NCBI GenBank assembly: GCA_026386805.1
Contig: JAPLMX010000111.1
Span: forward strand, 1-47,736
From: Phycisphaerae bacterium
Lineage (GTDB): Bacteria; Planctomycetota; Phycisphaerae; Sedimentisphaerales; Anaerobacaceae
Direction of reading: 5' to 3'
DNA length: 47,736 bases
In this document: one piece after another, positions 17,361 to 25,532 of the stretch
Layout: every line of letters starts with the position of its first letter
Position numbering within the stretch: the stretch's first letter is position 1
Notes under the pieces: generated by a model
Seen by the model: the letters and a program-made list of their open reading frames with translations, nothing else
Databases searched by the model: none
Told to the model about the DNA's origin: nothing
Position numbers and translations under genes: made by a program

Positions 17361-19610
17361 ATGATGAGACAGATTCTGGTATTATTCATGGTGACCCTGT
17401 TCTGCGGGCTTGGCGCGGCGGCCGCCAGTGACCCCGAGCCGCTGCCGGCGGATTTCCCGGTGATGACCGCGCACATCTACGACGCCAATGCCATCGCTCC
17501 GGGGTATGTCTTCCTGGCGGTGGCCCTCAATGTCGAGGGAGTTGGCCACTACCTGATGATCCTGGAAAATGACGGCACGCCCGTCTGGTACCGGAAGGTG
17601 GGCCACGACGAGATCTACAACTTCGGCGTGATGCCGAACGGCCTGCTTCACTACGCCCCGTTCCTCGCGGCGCACTCCTACGCCGGGGGGGGCGACGTCC
17701 TCCACACGCTCCTGGATGAGGACTTCAACATCGTCGAGGAGGTCCGTCCCGGCAATGGGTACGTGGCGGAGGCGCACACTTTCGAACTTCTCCCCAACGG
17801 ACACGTCCTGCTGACCGGCTATTACCTCAGCCCGGTGGACATGAGCAAGATCGTGCCGGGGGCCAGTCCCAATGCCCTCGTATCCGGTGGCGTCGTGCAG
17901 GAGCTGGATGACCAGCGTAACGTGGTCTTCCAGTGGCGGACCTGGGATCACTATGGTCTCGAAGACTTCTTCCGCCCGTTGACGACCGATGCCAGGGCCA
18001 AGGATGCCGCGATCAATACCTTCCACCTCAATGCGGTCTGGCTCGACGACGATGGCCATGTCATTATCTCGACGCCCCAGACGGCGGCCAGACTGCCGAA
18101 GTCGGGGTGGGTCAGGAAGATCAACCGTCAGACGGGTGCGGTGATGTGGACTCTGGGCGGCCAGGAGAACGAGTTCACGTTCGTGGGCGTCACCCAGGCG
18201 GAGGGAATCGAGTCCTTCACCGGCCATGGCTTCCATCGCCTCGAGAACGGCAACGTCCTGATCTACGACAATGGCGACACCCAGGGCAAGCGGCCCTCGC
18301 GCGTGTACGAGTATCGGCTCGATGAAGCGAACAAAGTGGCCACGTACGTCTGGAGCTACACCCCGGATAAGAACCTAGCCGGCACCGGCCGCGGCAACGC
18401 CCAGCGTCTGCCCAACGGCAATACGATGATCGGCTGGGGCACGCCCCGCGCCGGCACGGCGATCCCCGGCGCCACGGAAGTGACCCGGGACGGCACGAAG
18501 GTGTGGGAGTTGTCCTTCGATAGACCCGAATTGAACAGCTACCGTGCGTATCGGTTTGTCTTTCCTTCCCAGTTGCAGGCCGTCGAGGACCGGGAGTTCG
18601 AACTGGCCACCGGCAACACGTATGACTTCGGCGAGACAGGGGTCTCCCTCACCGTCCGCAGCGGCGGCGGGGGCTACAACGAAGTGGCCGTGACGCGCGA
18701 GCCCTACGGCCCGGTGTATCCCGAGTTCCCGGGTAAGGCCCCGCGTGTGCTCGCGGTCCGTGTCCAGGTGGCTCCGGTTGCCATCGTGAGCATGACCGCC
18801 GATCTCCGCTTCGACGTGGATCGCGTGGGCTTGCGTGACCCCAACCAATTGACGGTTTACTATCGCCCGTTCGCCGGCCACGGCCTGTTCCTCCCGCTGC
18901 CAACCATGTACAACCCGGTGACGAAGCAGTTGAAGGCCACCATGAATCGCTTTGGAGAGTTCATCTTCGGCTTTCCCGACCTACAGGACGTGGCGCTGCC
19001 CCCCGTGCTGAACGAACCCGAGAACTACCGGGGTGTTCAGGAGGTCGAGGTCGTGGCGCCGCTGATGGCCGAGCCGGACACGCAGTACACCGTCAATCAG
19101 GCCTTGCCCATCTCCTTGTCCTGGTCGCCGACGGGTCTGGCGCGCGGATACGAGCTACAGATTGCCCAGACCCAGGACTTCGCCGTTGCGGTGGTCGACC
19201 TCCCCGATCCGGCGGACGCCTTCTACGTCTGGAACGAAGCAGCCCCCGATACGACCTACTACTACCGCGTCAGGACACATAATGAAGGAGGCCTGAGCGA
19301 CTGGTCCACGGGCTCCTTCCGGACGGTGCCGCCGATGGTCGAGGTCACTGTGCCTAAGGGCGGCGAGGTCTGGAAGAGGGGCCTATCCTATTTCGTCCAG
19401 TGGAAAGACAACCTCAGTGAGAACGTTGTGATCGAGCTGTACAAGGGGACGTCATTGGTCGAGACGGTCGGGACGGTTCTGAGCGACCGAGCCTATAAGT
19501 GGGAGGTCAGCTTGAACCTCGAGCCGGGCAATGATTACACGGTCAGAATCAAGAGTGTGACCGATGGGACGATTGGGGACCAGAGCGACGCAACCTTCTC
19601 CATCGAATGA
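17361..19610 (+). CDS. Arylsulfotransferase-fold secreted protein 1
   Basis: A 749-residue exported protein. The ATG at 17361 is followed by a signal peptide (to about A-A-A-A-S) and preceded by GAGG. Residues 30-410 form an ASST-type beta propeller with four recurring blade motifs: EAHTFELLPNGHVLLTG, HLNAVWLDDDGHVIIS, HGFHRLENGNVLIYDNG and GNAQRLPNGNTMIGWG. The histidines in these motifs sit where bacterial aryl sulfate sulfotransferases place catalytic residues; a sulfo-histidine intermediate is known for E. coli AssT. The C-terminal 300 residues hold Ig/Fn3-like domains (for example TTYYYRVRTHNEGGLSDWS at about 620). It may transfer sulfate between phenolic compounds outside the cytoplasm, but the substrate is unknown. 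It is first of two paralogues in an apparent operon. Confidence 0.75.
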   Translation: MMRQILVLFMVTLFCGLGAAAASDPEPLPADFPVMTAHIYDANAIAPGYVFLAVALNVEGVGHYLMILENDGTPVWYRKVGHDEIYNFGVMPNGLLHYAPFLAAHSYAGGGDVLHTLLDEDFNIVEEVRPGNGYVAEAHTFELLPNGHVLLTGYYLSPVDMSKIVPGASPNALVSGGVVQELDDQRNVVFQWRTWDHYGLEDFFRPLTTDARAKDAAINTFHLNAVWLDDDGHVIISTPQTAARLPKSGWVRKINRQTGAVMWTLGGQENEFTFVGVTQAEGIESFTGHGFHRLENGNVLIYDNGDTQGKRPSRVYEYRLDEANKVATYVWSYTPDKNLAGTGRGNAQRLPNGNTMIGWGTPRAGTAIPGATEVTRDGTKVWELSFDRPELNSYRAYRFVFPSQLQAVEDREFELATGNTYDFGETGVSLTVRSGGGGYNEVAVTREPYGPVYPEFPGKAPRVLAVRVQVAPVAIVSMTADLRFDVDRVGLRDPNQLTVYYRPFAGHGLFLPLPTMYNPVTKQLKATMNRFGEFIFGFPDLQDVALPPVLNEPENYRGVQEVEVVAPLMAEPDTQYTVNQALPISLSWSPTGLARGYELQIAQTQDFAVAVVDLPDPADAFYVWNEAAPDTTYYYRVRTHNEGGLSDWSTGSFRTVPPMVEVTVPKGGEVWKRGLSYFVQWKDNLSENVVIELYKGTSLVETVGTVLSDRAYKWEVSLNLEPGNDYTVRIKSVTDGTIGDQSDATFSIE

Positions 19611-19632
19611 CAGACATAGGCCGCGCGTGGGA

Positions 19633-21948
19633 ATGAATCAACCTTGCGCGAAGATCGCCTGGATGAGTGTCCTGATCGTCTGCGGTGTAGGGCAGGCAGT
19701 CACGGTGACGGACTATGCAGCCACGCTCGGAATGGGCTATCAGTATCTCGATCCCCGGCCGGAATCGGAATATGTGGCCGGGGAAACCCGGCTTCTGATC
19801 CGGTTCGAAGCGACTTGCCCTGCCGATCTGGTCAATCTGTCGAGCTTCATCCAAGTGGTCGGCGAAAAGAGTGGCCTTCATATAGGCAAGACGACAATTG
19901 CCACGGACGGCAGGACCGTCGTCTTCGAGCCCTCGGCGCCTTTCCAGGCGAATGAAGCGGTGGACGTTGTTTTGAGTCCCCTGGAGAATCAGTCGCAGGT
20001 CAACCTGATTGCGCCGATTCAATATCGGTTCTACGTCTTGCGTCCGGCCGCAGCGCCACTGCCGCCGAACGGCACGACGGATCTGAAGGTGCTGGCGGCG
20101 GAGAGCCCGACGGCGCCCGAGGTCCTCCCGGCGGCCGAGCCTGTCCTGGGCCGGCCGACAATCATGGGCAATGGAGTCTCGGTGCCCAGCGACTTTCCTC
20201 ACGTATCCATCACCAAGAACCGCCATCCCGCCGACGGATACATCTTCACCGAGTACCGCGGGGAAGTGCTCTATGCCCTGATTCTGGACAATTCCGGGGC
20301 TCCGGCCTGGTATCGACGGGGAACGGGCGCCGAGGATTTCAAGGTCCAGAAGAATGGCATGATCACCGAGACCCAGTACCGGGGATACGACCAGAACTTC
20401 AACCGAGTCAAGGATTTCCACGCCGCCAACGGGTATGAGGCCGACAGTCACGACTTGCAGGTCCTGGCAGACGGAGGGTATCTGATTCTCGGGCTGCGAA
20501 CCCTCCACAACGTCGATATGAGTCGGGTCGTCGACGGGGGCTATCCCAACGCCACCATCCAGGAAACCTGCCTCCAGGAATTCACCGCTGCCGATGAGTT
20601 GATCTTTCAATGGCGGGCCTGGGAGAACTTCGACGTTGCCGCCCTCGGACCTGTCCAGGTCGAGGACGTGCGCGGTCCCAGCGTGCGCGTCTCGCACATG
20701 AATGCCATCGACGTGGACGAGGATGGGCATCTTCTGGTGTCGAGTCGCCACCTCAGCGAGGTTACCAAGATCAACCGTCAAACGGGAGCGGTCATCTGGC
20801 GGCTCGGCGGGCCGCACAGCGACTTTTCCTTTGTGAACGATCCGTTAAATGGTTTTTCGTGCCAGCACGATATCCGCGTCGTGGGCCAGCGCCGCTACAC
20901 CGTTTTTGACAATGGCAACGATCACCATCCCCCGGTCTCACGAGCCGTGGAATACCAGCTCGATCCCAACGCCAGGACCGCCACGTTGGTTTGGGAGTAT
21001 CGGGCGGTTCCCGACCGCTACGCCTACCATCAAGGGAATGCCCAGCGTTTGCCCAACGGCAACACCCTGATCAACTTCGTTCTGGCCGAATACCCGAAGG
21101 TGACGGAGGTCAGCCGTGACGGCGAAATCGAGTTCGAGATGGACTTCATCAATCACGATGCGCTCGCCTACCGGGTATTCCGCTTCCCCTGGACGGGCCT
21201 GGTGGAGAAACCCTATCTGGTCGTCGAGTCCCATTTCGACAGGGTCACGCTGTTGTTCAACAAGTTCGGCGATCCCACTACGGCCCATTATCGTATCTAC
21301 GGCGGACTCGATCCTCAGCCGCAGACCGTGACCGCCATTTCCGACAAGACCCTCCTGGATTTGCAGGACCTGGAAAACGACCGTCGGTATTACTTCCGGG
21401 TAACGGCCGTGGATCTGGACGGCAACGAGAGTCCTTTTTCCAATGAAGAAAGCACCGTCGTGTACTTCTATGATCCCAACCAGCCGAGCGACAACCTGGT
21501 TCAGAACGGGGATTTCTCCCAAGACCGGACGGACTGGACCTTGCTCTGCGGCGACTCGGCGGACGCGCAATGGGCCGTTGAAGAGGGACGGGCCCACGTG
21601 AAAATCAGCGACGGGGGTCAGGACAACTACAACCTCCGGCTGATCCAGAGCGGCTTGAAGCTGGTTCGAGGCGAAACGTATGTCCTGGCCTTTGACGCCG
21701 GGGCGACGGCGGCGCGCCTGATCGAGGTCAAAGTCAACGAGAAAAACGTTGGCTCCTATTGGGACTACAGTAAGATGGGACCTGTGTATCTGACCGCGGC
21801 CCGACGGGGTCTGGTCATGCAGCACTTTACGCACCGCTTTGTGATGGACGCGCAGACGGATCTGGACGGATGTCTCGAGATCAACATGGGATTGGATGAT
21901 GCGGATGTGTATCTCGACAACCTGTCGCTGGTCAGACAGGCCCGGTGA
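19633..21948 (+). CDS. Arylsulfotransferase-fold secreted protein 2
   Basis: A 771-residue exported paralogue of the preceding protein. The start at 19633, 22 bases after the previous stop, gives a signal peptide MNQPCAKIAWMSVLIVCGVG; an overlapping upstream ATG (19564) would bury it. An SbsA/Big_5-like Ig domain (about 40-135) precedes the ASST propeller (190-530), whose blade motifs include SHDLQVLADGGYLILG, SHMNAIDVDEDGHLLVSS, QHDIRVVGQRRYTVFDNG and GNAQRLPNGNTLINF. An Fn3 domain (about 540-620; RYYFRVTAVDLDGNESPFS) and a CBM4/9-like jelly roll (630-770; NLVQNGDFSQDRTDWTL, ADVYLDNLSLV) follow. The carbohydrate-binding-like tail hints at action on or near polysaccharide. Confidence 0.75.
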   Translation: MNQPCAKIAWMSVLIVCGVGQAVTVTDYAATLGMGYQYLDPRPESEYVAGETRLLIRFEATCPADLVNLSSFIQVVGEKSGLHIGKTTIATDGRTVVFEPSAPFQANEAVDVVLSPLENQSQVNLIAPIQYRFYVLRPAAAPLPPNGTTDLKVLAAESPTAPEVLPAAEPVLGRPTIMGNGVSVPSDFPHVSITKNRHPADGYIFTEYRGEVLYALILDNSGAPAWYRRGTGAEDFKVQKNGMITETQYRGYDQNFNRVKDFHAANGYEADSHDLQVLADGGYLILGLRTLHNVDMSRVVDGGYPNATIQETCLQEFTAADELIFQWRAWENFDVAALGPVQVEDVRGPSVRVSHMNAIDVDEDGHLLVSSRHLSEVTKINRQTGAVIWRLGGPHSDFSFVNDPLNGFSCQHDIRVVGQRRYTVFDNGNDHHPPVSRAVEYQLDPNARTATLVWEYRAVPDRYAYHQGNAQRLPNGNTLINFVLAEYPKVTEVSRDGEIEFEMDFINHDALAYRVFRFPWTGLVEKPYLVVESHFDRVTLLFNKFGDPTTAHYRIYGGLDPQPQTVTAISDKTLLDLQDLENDRRYYFRVTAVDLDGNESPFSNEESTVVYFYDPNQPSDNLVQNGDFSQDRTDWTLLCGDSADAQWAVEEGRAHVKISDGGQDNYNLRLIQSGLKLVRGETYVLAFDAGATAARLIEVKVNEKNVGSYWDYSKMGPVYLTAARRGLVMQHFTHRFVMDAQTDLDGCLEINMGLDDADVYLDNLSLVRQAR

Positions 21949-21989
21949 GACCCGGACCGGAAAACGCGCGGCCCAAAAGGACTTCGGCC

Positions 21990-23564
21990 ATGGGTGGACC
22001 TGGGGACTCTGCGATGAAATCGGGTAGGTTTCCGGCGGCGCCGTTGGTCCTGTTGGCTATCGTGATGGCTTGGTTCGTGGGCTCCTGCCGGGACGAGAGA
22101 CCCCAAGCGCCGGTGGCCGTGGCCAGACAGCCCCGGATCACGCCGGACTATGCCGGCATCGTCATCCCGCCCAACATCGCCCCGTTGAATTTCGCGATCG
22201 ACGAGCCCGGCGACCGATACCTCGCCAGGATTCATTCGACCTCGGGCGACCCGATAGAAATCGTCGGTCGAAGGGGGGAGATTCTCATCCCTCCGGCCCG
22301 ATGGCAGAGCCTGCTGAACGCCAATGCCGGCAAGGAGCTGCACGTTGATGTGTTTGTGAGAACCGCCTGGGGCCAGTGGAACCAGTACGAGACCATCACG
22401 AATACGATTGCCCCCGAGGCCATCGATTCCCACCTCGTCTACCGGTTCATGATGCCCTCGTCCTACTTTCCCAAGCCGATGCGGATCTGCCAGCGGGATC
22501 TGGAAAGCTTCGAGGAACAGACTCTGCTCGACACCCGCTCCTTCGGCAACGGCTGCGCCAACTGCCACAGTTTCGTGGGCAACCGCCCGGACCCAATGCT
22601 CCTCGGGATTCGCAGCACGGCCTTTCCCAGTGCCACTATGTACGTCCATGAGGGACGCATCGAGAAGATCGGCGCCAAGTTCGGGTACACCGCCTGGCAT
22701 CCGAGCGGCAAAATCGCCGCTTACTCCATCAACGACGTCCGGCAGTTCTTCCACACGGCCCGGCCGGAAATCCACGATGTGATCGATCTGGACTCCCTCA
22801 TCGTTTACCACGATGTCGCCAAGAACGAGACCAGAACCGCCCCGGCCCTGTCCGACAAGAAACGGCTGGAAACCTACCCCGCCTGGTCGCCCGACGGCAA
22901 ATACCTGTACTTCTGCAGTGCGCCGTTGCTGTGGAGCAGTTCGGAGACGGTGCCGCCCCAGCGCTACAGCCAAGTGCAATATGACTTGATGCGCATCCGC
23001 TATGACGTCGAGACGGATACCTGGGGCCAACTGGAGACGGTGCTCAGCGCCGCCCAGACCGGCCTGAGCATTCTGCTGCCCCGCCTCTCGCCCGACGGCA
23101 GGTTCCTGCTGTTCTGTATGTGCCAGTACAGTTGTTTCCCGGTCTATCAGCCGAGCAGCGACCTGTACCTGATGGACCTGGCGACCGGCCAGTACCGCAA
23201 GACTTCCGTCAACAGCGAATACGCCGAATCCTGGCACAGTTGGTCGAGCAACAGCCGCTGGATCGTCTTTAGCAGCAAGAGGCAGGGGGGCCTGTTTACC
23301 CGGCCGTACCTCAGTTACGTAGACGCCGGCGGCGTGACGCACAAACCCTTCGTGTTGCCCCAACGGCACCCGTCTTTCTATGAATCCTGCGACTGCGTGT
23401 ACAGCGTGCCGGAACTGATTGCCGGGCCGGTGACGGTAGACAACGAAGCTCTGGTCCAAGCCATCGTCAGTCCCACCCAGACCAGTGTCAATTCGGTCAC
23501 CGGCGCCACGCCCAAAACGAACAGCACCGAGGCCTACCTGAAAGGCCGGTCCAGCGTACAGTAA
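21990..23564 (+). CDS. Lipoprotein with c-type heme motif and TolB-like propeller
   Basis: A 524-residue exported protein. The start at 21990 has AAAAGGA upstream; 22014 is an alternative. A signal segment ends in the lipobox FVGSC, so a lipid-anchored protein is expected. A CANCH heme-attachment motif (CxxCH, coded at 22554-22568) follows about 140 residues after the lipobox and predicts one covalent heme c. The C-terminal half has PD40/TolB repeats (TYPAWSPDGKYLYFCS, LLPRLSPDGRFLLFCM, SWSSNSRWIVFSSKR). It ends with a conserved-looking VNSVTGATPKTNSTEA tail. A heme on a TolB-like platform suggests electron transfer or sensing at the membrane; the partner could be one of the co-transcribed ASST proteins. 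It starts 41 bases after the preceding gene. Confidence 0.75.
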   Translation: MGGPGDSAMKSGRFPAAPLVLLAIVMAWFVGSCRDERPQAPVAVARQPRITPDYAGIVIPPNIAPLNFAIDEPGDRYLARIHSTSGDPIEIVGRRGEILIPPARWQSLLNANAGKELHVDVFVRTAWGQWNQYETITNTIAPEAIDSHLVYRFMMPSSYFPKPMRICQRDLESFEEQTLLDTRSFGNGCANCHSFVGNRPDPMLLGIRSTAFPSATMYVHEGRIEKIGAKFGYTAWHPSGKIAAYSINDVRQFFHTARPEIHDVIDLDSLIVYHDVAKNETRTAPALSDKKRLETYPAWSPDGKYLYFCSAPLLWSSSETVPPQRYSQVQYDLMRIRYDVETDTWGQLETVLSAAQTGLSILLPRLSPDGRFLLFCMCQYSCFPVYQPSSDLYLMDLATGQYRKTSVNSEYAESWHSWSSNSRWIVFSSKRQGGLFTRPYLSYVDAGGVTHKPFVLPQRHPSFYESCDCVYSVPELIAGPVTVDNEALVQAIVSPTQTSVNSVTGATPKTNSTEAYLKGRSSVQ

Positions 23565-23642
23565 TGGACGCTGCGGATAGCATACTCAATTCCAGGCTGA
23601 AACAAACATGGCGTCCCCGGAATTCCCGCCCAGAAAACAGCA

Positions 23643-23673
23643 AGGGCTGGCGGCATCCGATACCGCCAGCCCT
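23643..23673. terminator. Bidirectional terminator between convergent genes
   Basis: A perfect 11-bp stem, AGGGCTGGCGG pairing with 23663-23673 around a 9-base loop. It sits between the ends of the heme lipoprotein gene and the PD40/discoidin gene, so it can serve both. Confidence 0.75.
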
Positions 23674-23708
23674 GTTTGCCAAGTGGGAAATGCATGCGGC
23701 CTACGGCT

Positions 23709-25532
23709 TTACGGCTTGGTTGTAGATCTGTCTGGGATGCAGAAGAACCGCACTTCGCTCAGGCCGGTGGAGGGGGTAGCACCCCATCCTTTCTCGATCG
23801 TCAGCTTGACGTACTTGGCCGAGATCCCACCGAAACTGACTGTCGTGTTGTGGACATAGCTATTCTGGCCCGGCGCCCGGGCAAATTCCGGCACGCCGTT
23901 CAAGGTCGTCCACGTCGTGCCATCGGTGGAGTACTCGATCTTGACGGTCTTGGCCCCGAAGCCGAGGAAAGGCTCGATCACTTGATTGGAATTCCACACC
24001 CACAGCTCATACAGAGCATAGACCTTGTCGAACTGGTACTGAATCCAGTTTGGCTGTGCCCCGGTACTGAGCCACATGTCCGCCCCGTTCGTCGAATGTC
24101 CATCGTTCTTGTCGAGTCCCGAGCCATCCACTGTCTTCTCCGGCCCTATGCTGGGTTGTGAGCTGGAAGCCGTGGCGGTGATGTTCTTGATCGGGTGTGC
24201 AAAAGCTTCGGTTGTGAAGTCCAGGACCGGCCCCTGGTAGATGGTGGGCGTGGGACCGGGGAGCACGAAATCGACGCGCCAATAGTAGGTTCGGCTGTAT
24301 TCCAGAAGCCCTGCAGCATCGTAGGTCGTTGCCGGTTGCCCCTGGCTGACCAGCAGGCCTTGGGGATTGGTCCGACTGGCGCTGTTAACTGCCTCCTGTG
24401 AGGTCCCCAAGTAGACATCGCAGGTTTGGGCGAAGGAGGGAGAGATCCAGCTTAGGACCGCATCGCAAGGCACATCCGAGGCTTTGGGACCGGGGGTCAT
24501 CAGCGATTCCATGAGGACCTTCAGATCTCTCTCGTCCACCACGCCATCGCCCCAAGCGAAGGGCCCGATATCACACAAAGGCTGGTTCTTCGCCCAATTG
24601 GCTTCGAGAAGGGCCATATCCTTTGCATCAACTTTGCCGTCACCGCTGAAGTCCATGGTGCGAGTGATTGGGGCCTGCCAGAAGTCAAATCCGCCCACAC
24701 CGCCGGGCCGGTTGGAGATGAAGTAGAAGAGCGAGCCGTCGGCCAAGACTCTCGGATCGTTCTCTTGGGATCCAGTGTTGACGATGGGACCGAGGTTTAC
24801 GGGTGTACCCCACGGATTCTTTGTCGTTGTCCGCCGTGCCATGTACAAGTCATGGCCACCGTACCCGCCCGGCCGCGCGGAGGCGAAGAGCAGCAAAAGG
24901 CCATCGGGCGAGACGCAGGGGGCGTTCTCCCGGTAGGCAGTGTTGATTGTTGGACCGAGATTGACCGGGACACCCCAGTTGCCGGTCACTGTTTCCCGCG
25001 TTGTCATCCACACGTCCCAGTCACCATATCCGCCGGGCCGACCGGAGATGAAGTACAACTCCAGTCCGTCGGCGGAGAGGCTCGGCCACCCATCGTCACC
25101 CGAACTTATGGGTTTCCCGAGATTGATCGGCGTGCCCCAATTGTCGTCCAGCGTCGTGCGGGTCGTCACCCATAGATCGTAGCTTCCGGCGGGGCGATCA
25201 GAGTTAAAGTACAGTTCCAGCTTGTTGGGGGAGAGCCATGGGGTCCCATTGAACGTCGGGCCGTTGACAATTGGCCCCAGATCGGAAGGGGGACCCCATT
25301 CTCCGTCTGGGGTCGTCCGGTGGGCCGTCCATATTCTGGCCACGGAGTCATTGCCCAGGTGGAAATAGATGTCCAGGCCATCAGCCGAGATACACGGTGC
25401 GAGCCAGCCCGTCCGCGTCGCAACGGGAGTGCCGAAGTTGAAATCGGCCTGCGCGACCGGCGTGTCAAAGCCGGACAGAAAACAAAGCCCCAGCAGTGAC
25501 GTTACTACCATCGGAATCTGAAAGAGTTTCAT
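23709..25532 (-). CDS. Secreted PD40-dockerin-discoidin protein
   Basis: A 607-residue exported protein. The start at 25532 is supported by GAAGGGAAGG about 7 bases upstream and a textbook signal peptide (MKLFQIPMVVTSLLGLCFLS, cleavage near A-Q-A-D at 29). Five or six PD40 propeller repeats fill 35-290 (pattern P-x-x-S-x-D-G-L-x-L-Y-F, then GGYGDWDVWMTTR). A dockerin-like pair of calcium loops follows (DFSGDGKVDAKDMALL and WGDGVVDERDLKVL, about 300-350), then an Fn3-like module and an F5/8-type-C domain (440-600). The frame is open without a stop all the way back into the kinase gene upstream, so a fused product is formally possible; the ribosome site plus signal peptide argue for separate translation. 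Confidence 0.75.
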   Translation of the reverse strand: MKLFQIPMVVTSLLGLCFLSGFDTPVAQADFNFGTPVATRTGWLAPCISADGLDIYFHLGNDSVARIWTAHRTTPDGEWGPPSDLGPIVNGPTFNGTPWLSPNKLELYFNSDRPAGSYDLWVTTRTTLDDNWGTPINLGKPISSGDDGWPSLSADGLELYFISGRPGGYGDWDVWMTTRETVTGNWGVPVNLGPTINTAYRENAPCVSPDGLLLLFASARPGGYGGHDLYMARRTTTKNPWGTPVNLGPIVNTGSQENDPRVLADGSLFYFISNRPGGVGGFDFWQAPITRTMDFSGDGKVDAKDMALLEANWAKNQPLCDIGPFAWGDGVVDERDLKVLMESLMTPGPKASDVPCDAVLSWISPSFAQTCDVYLGTSQEAVNSASRTNPQGLLVSQGQPATTYDAAGLLEYSRTYYWRVDFVLPGPTPTIYQGPVLDFTTEAFAHPIKNITATASSSQPSIGPEKTVDGSGLDKNDGHSTNGADMWLSTGAQPNWIQYQFDKVYALYELWVWNSNQVIEPFLGFGAKTVKIEYSTDGTTWTTLNGVPEFARAPGQNSYVHNTTVSFGGISAKYVKLTIEKGWGATPSTGLSEVRFFCIPDRSTTKP

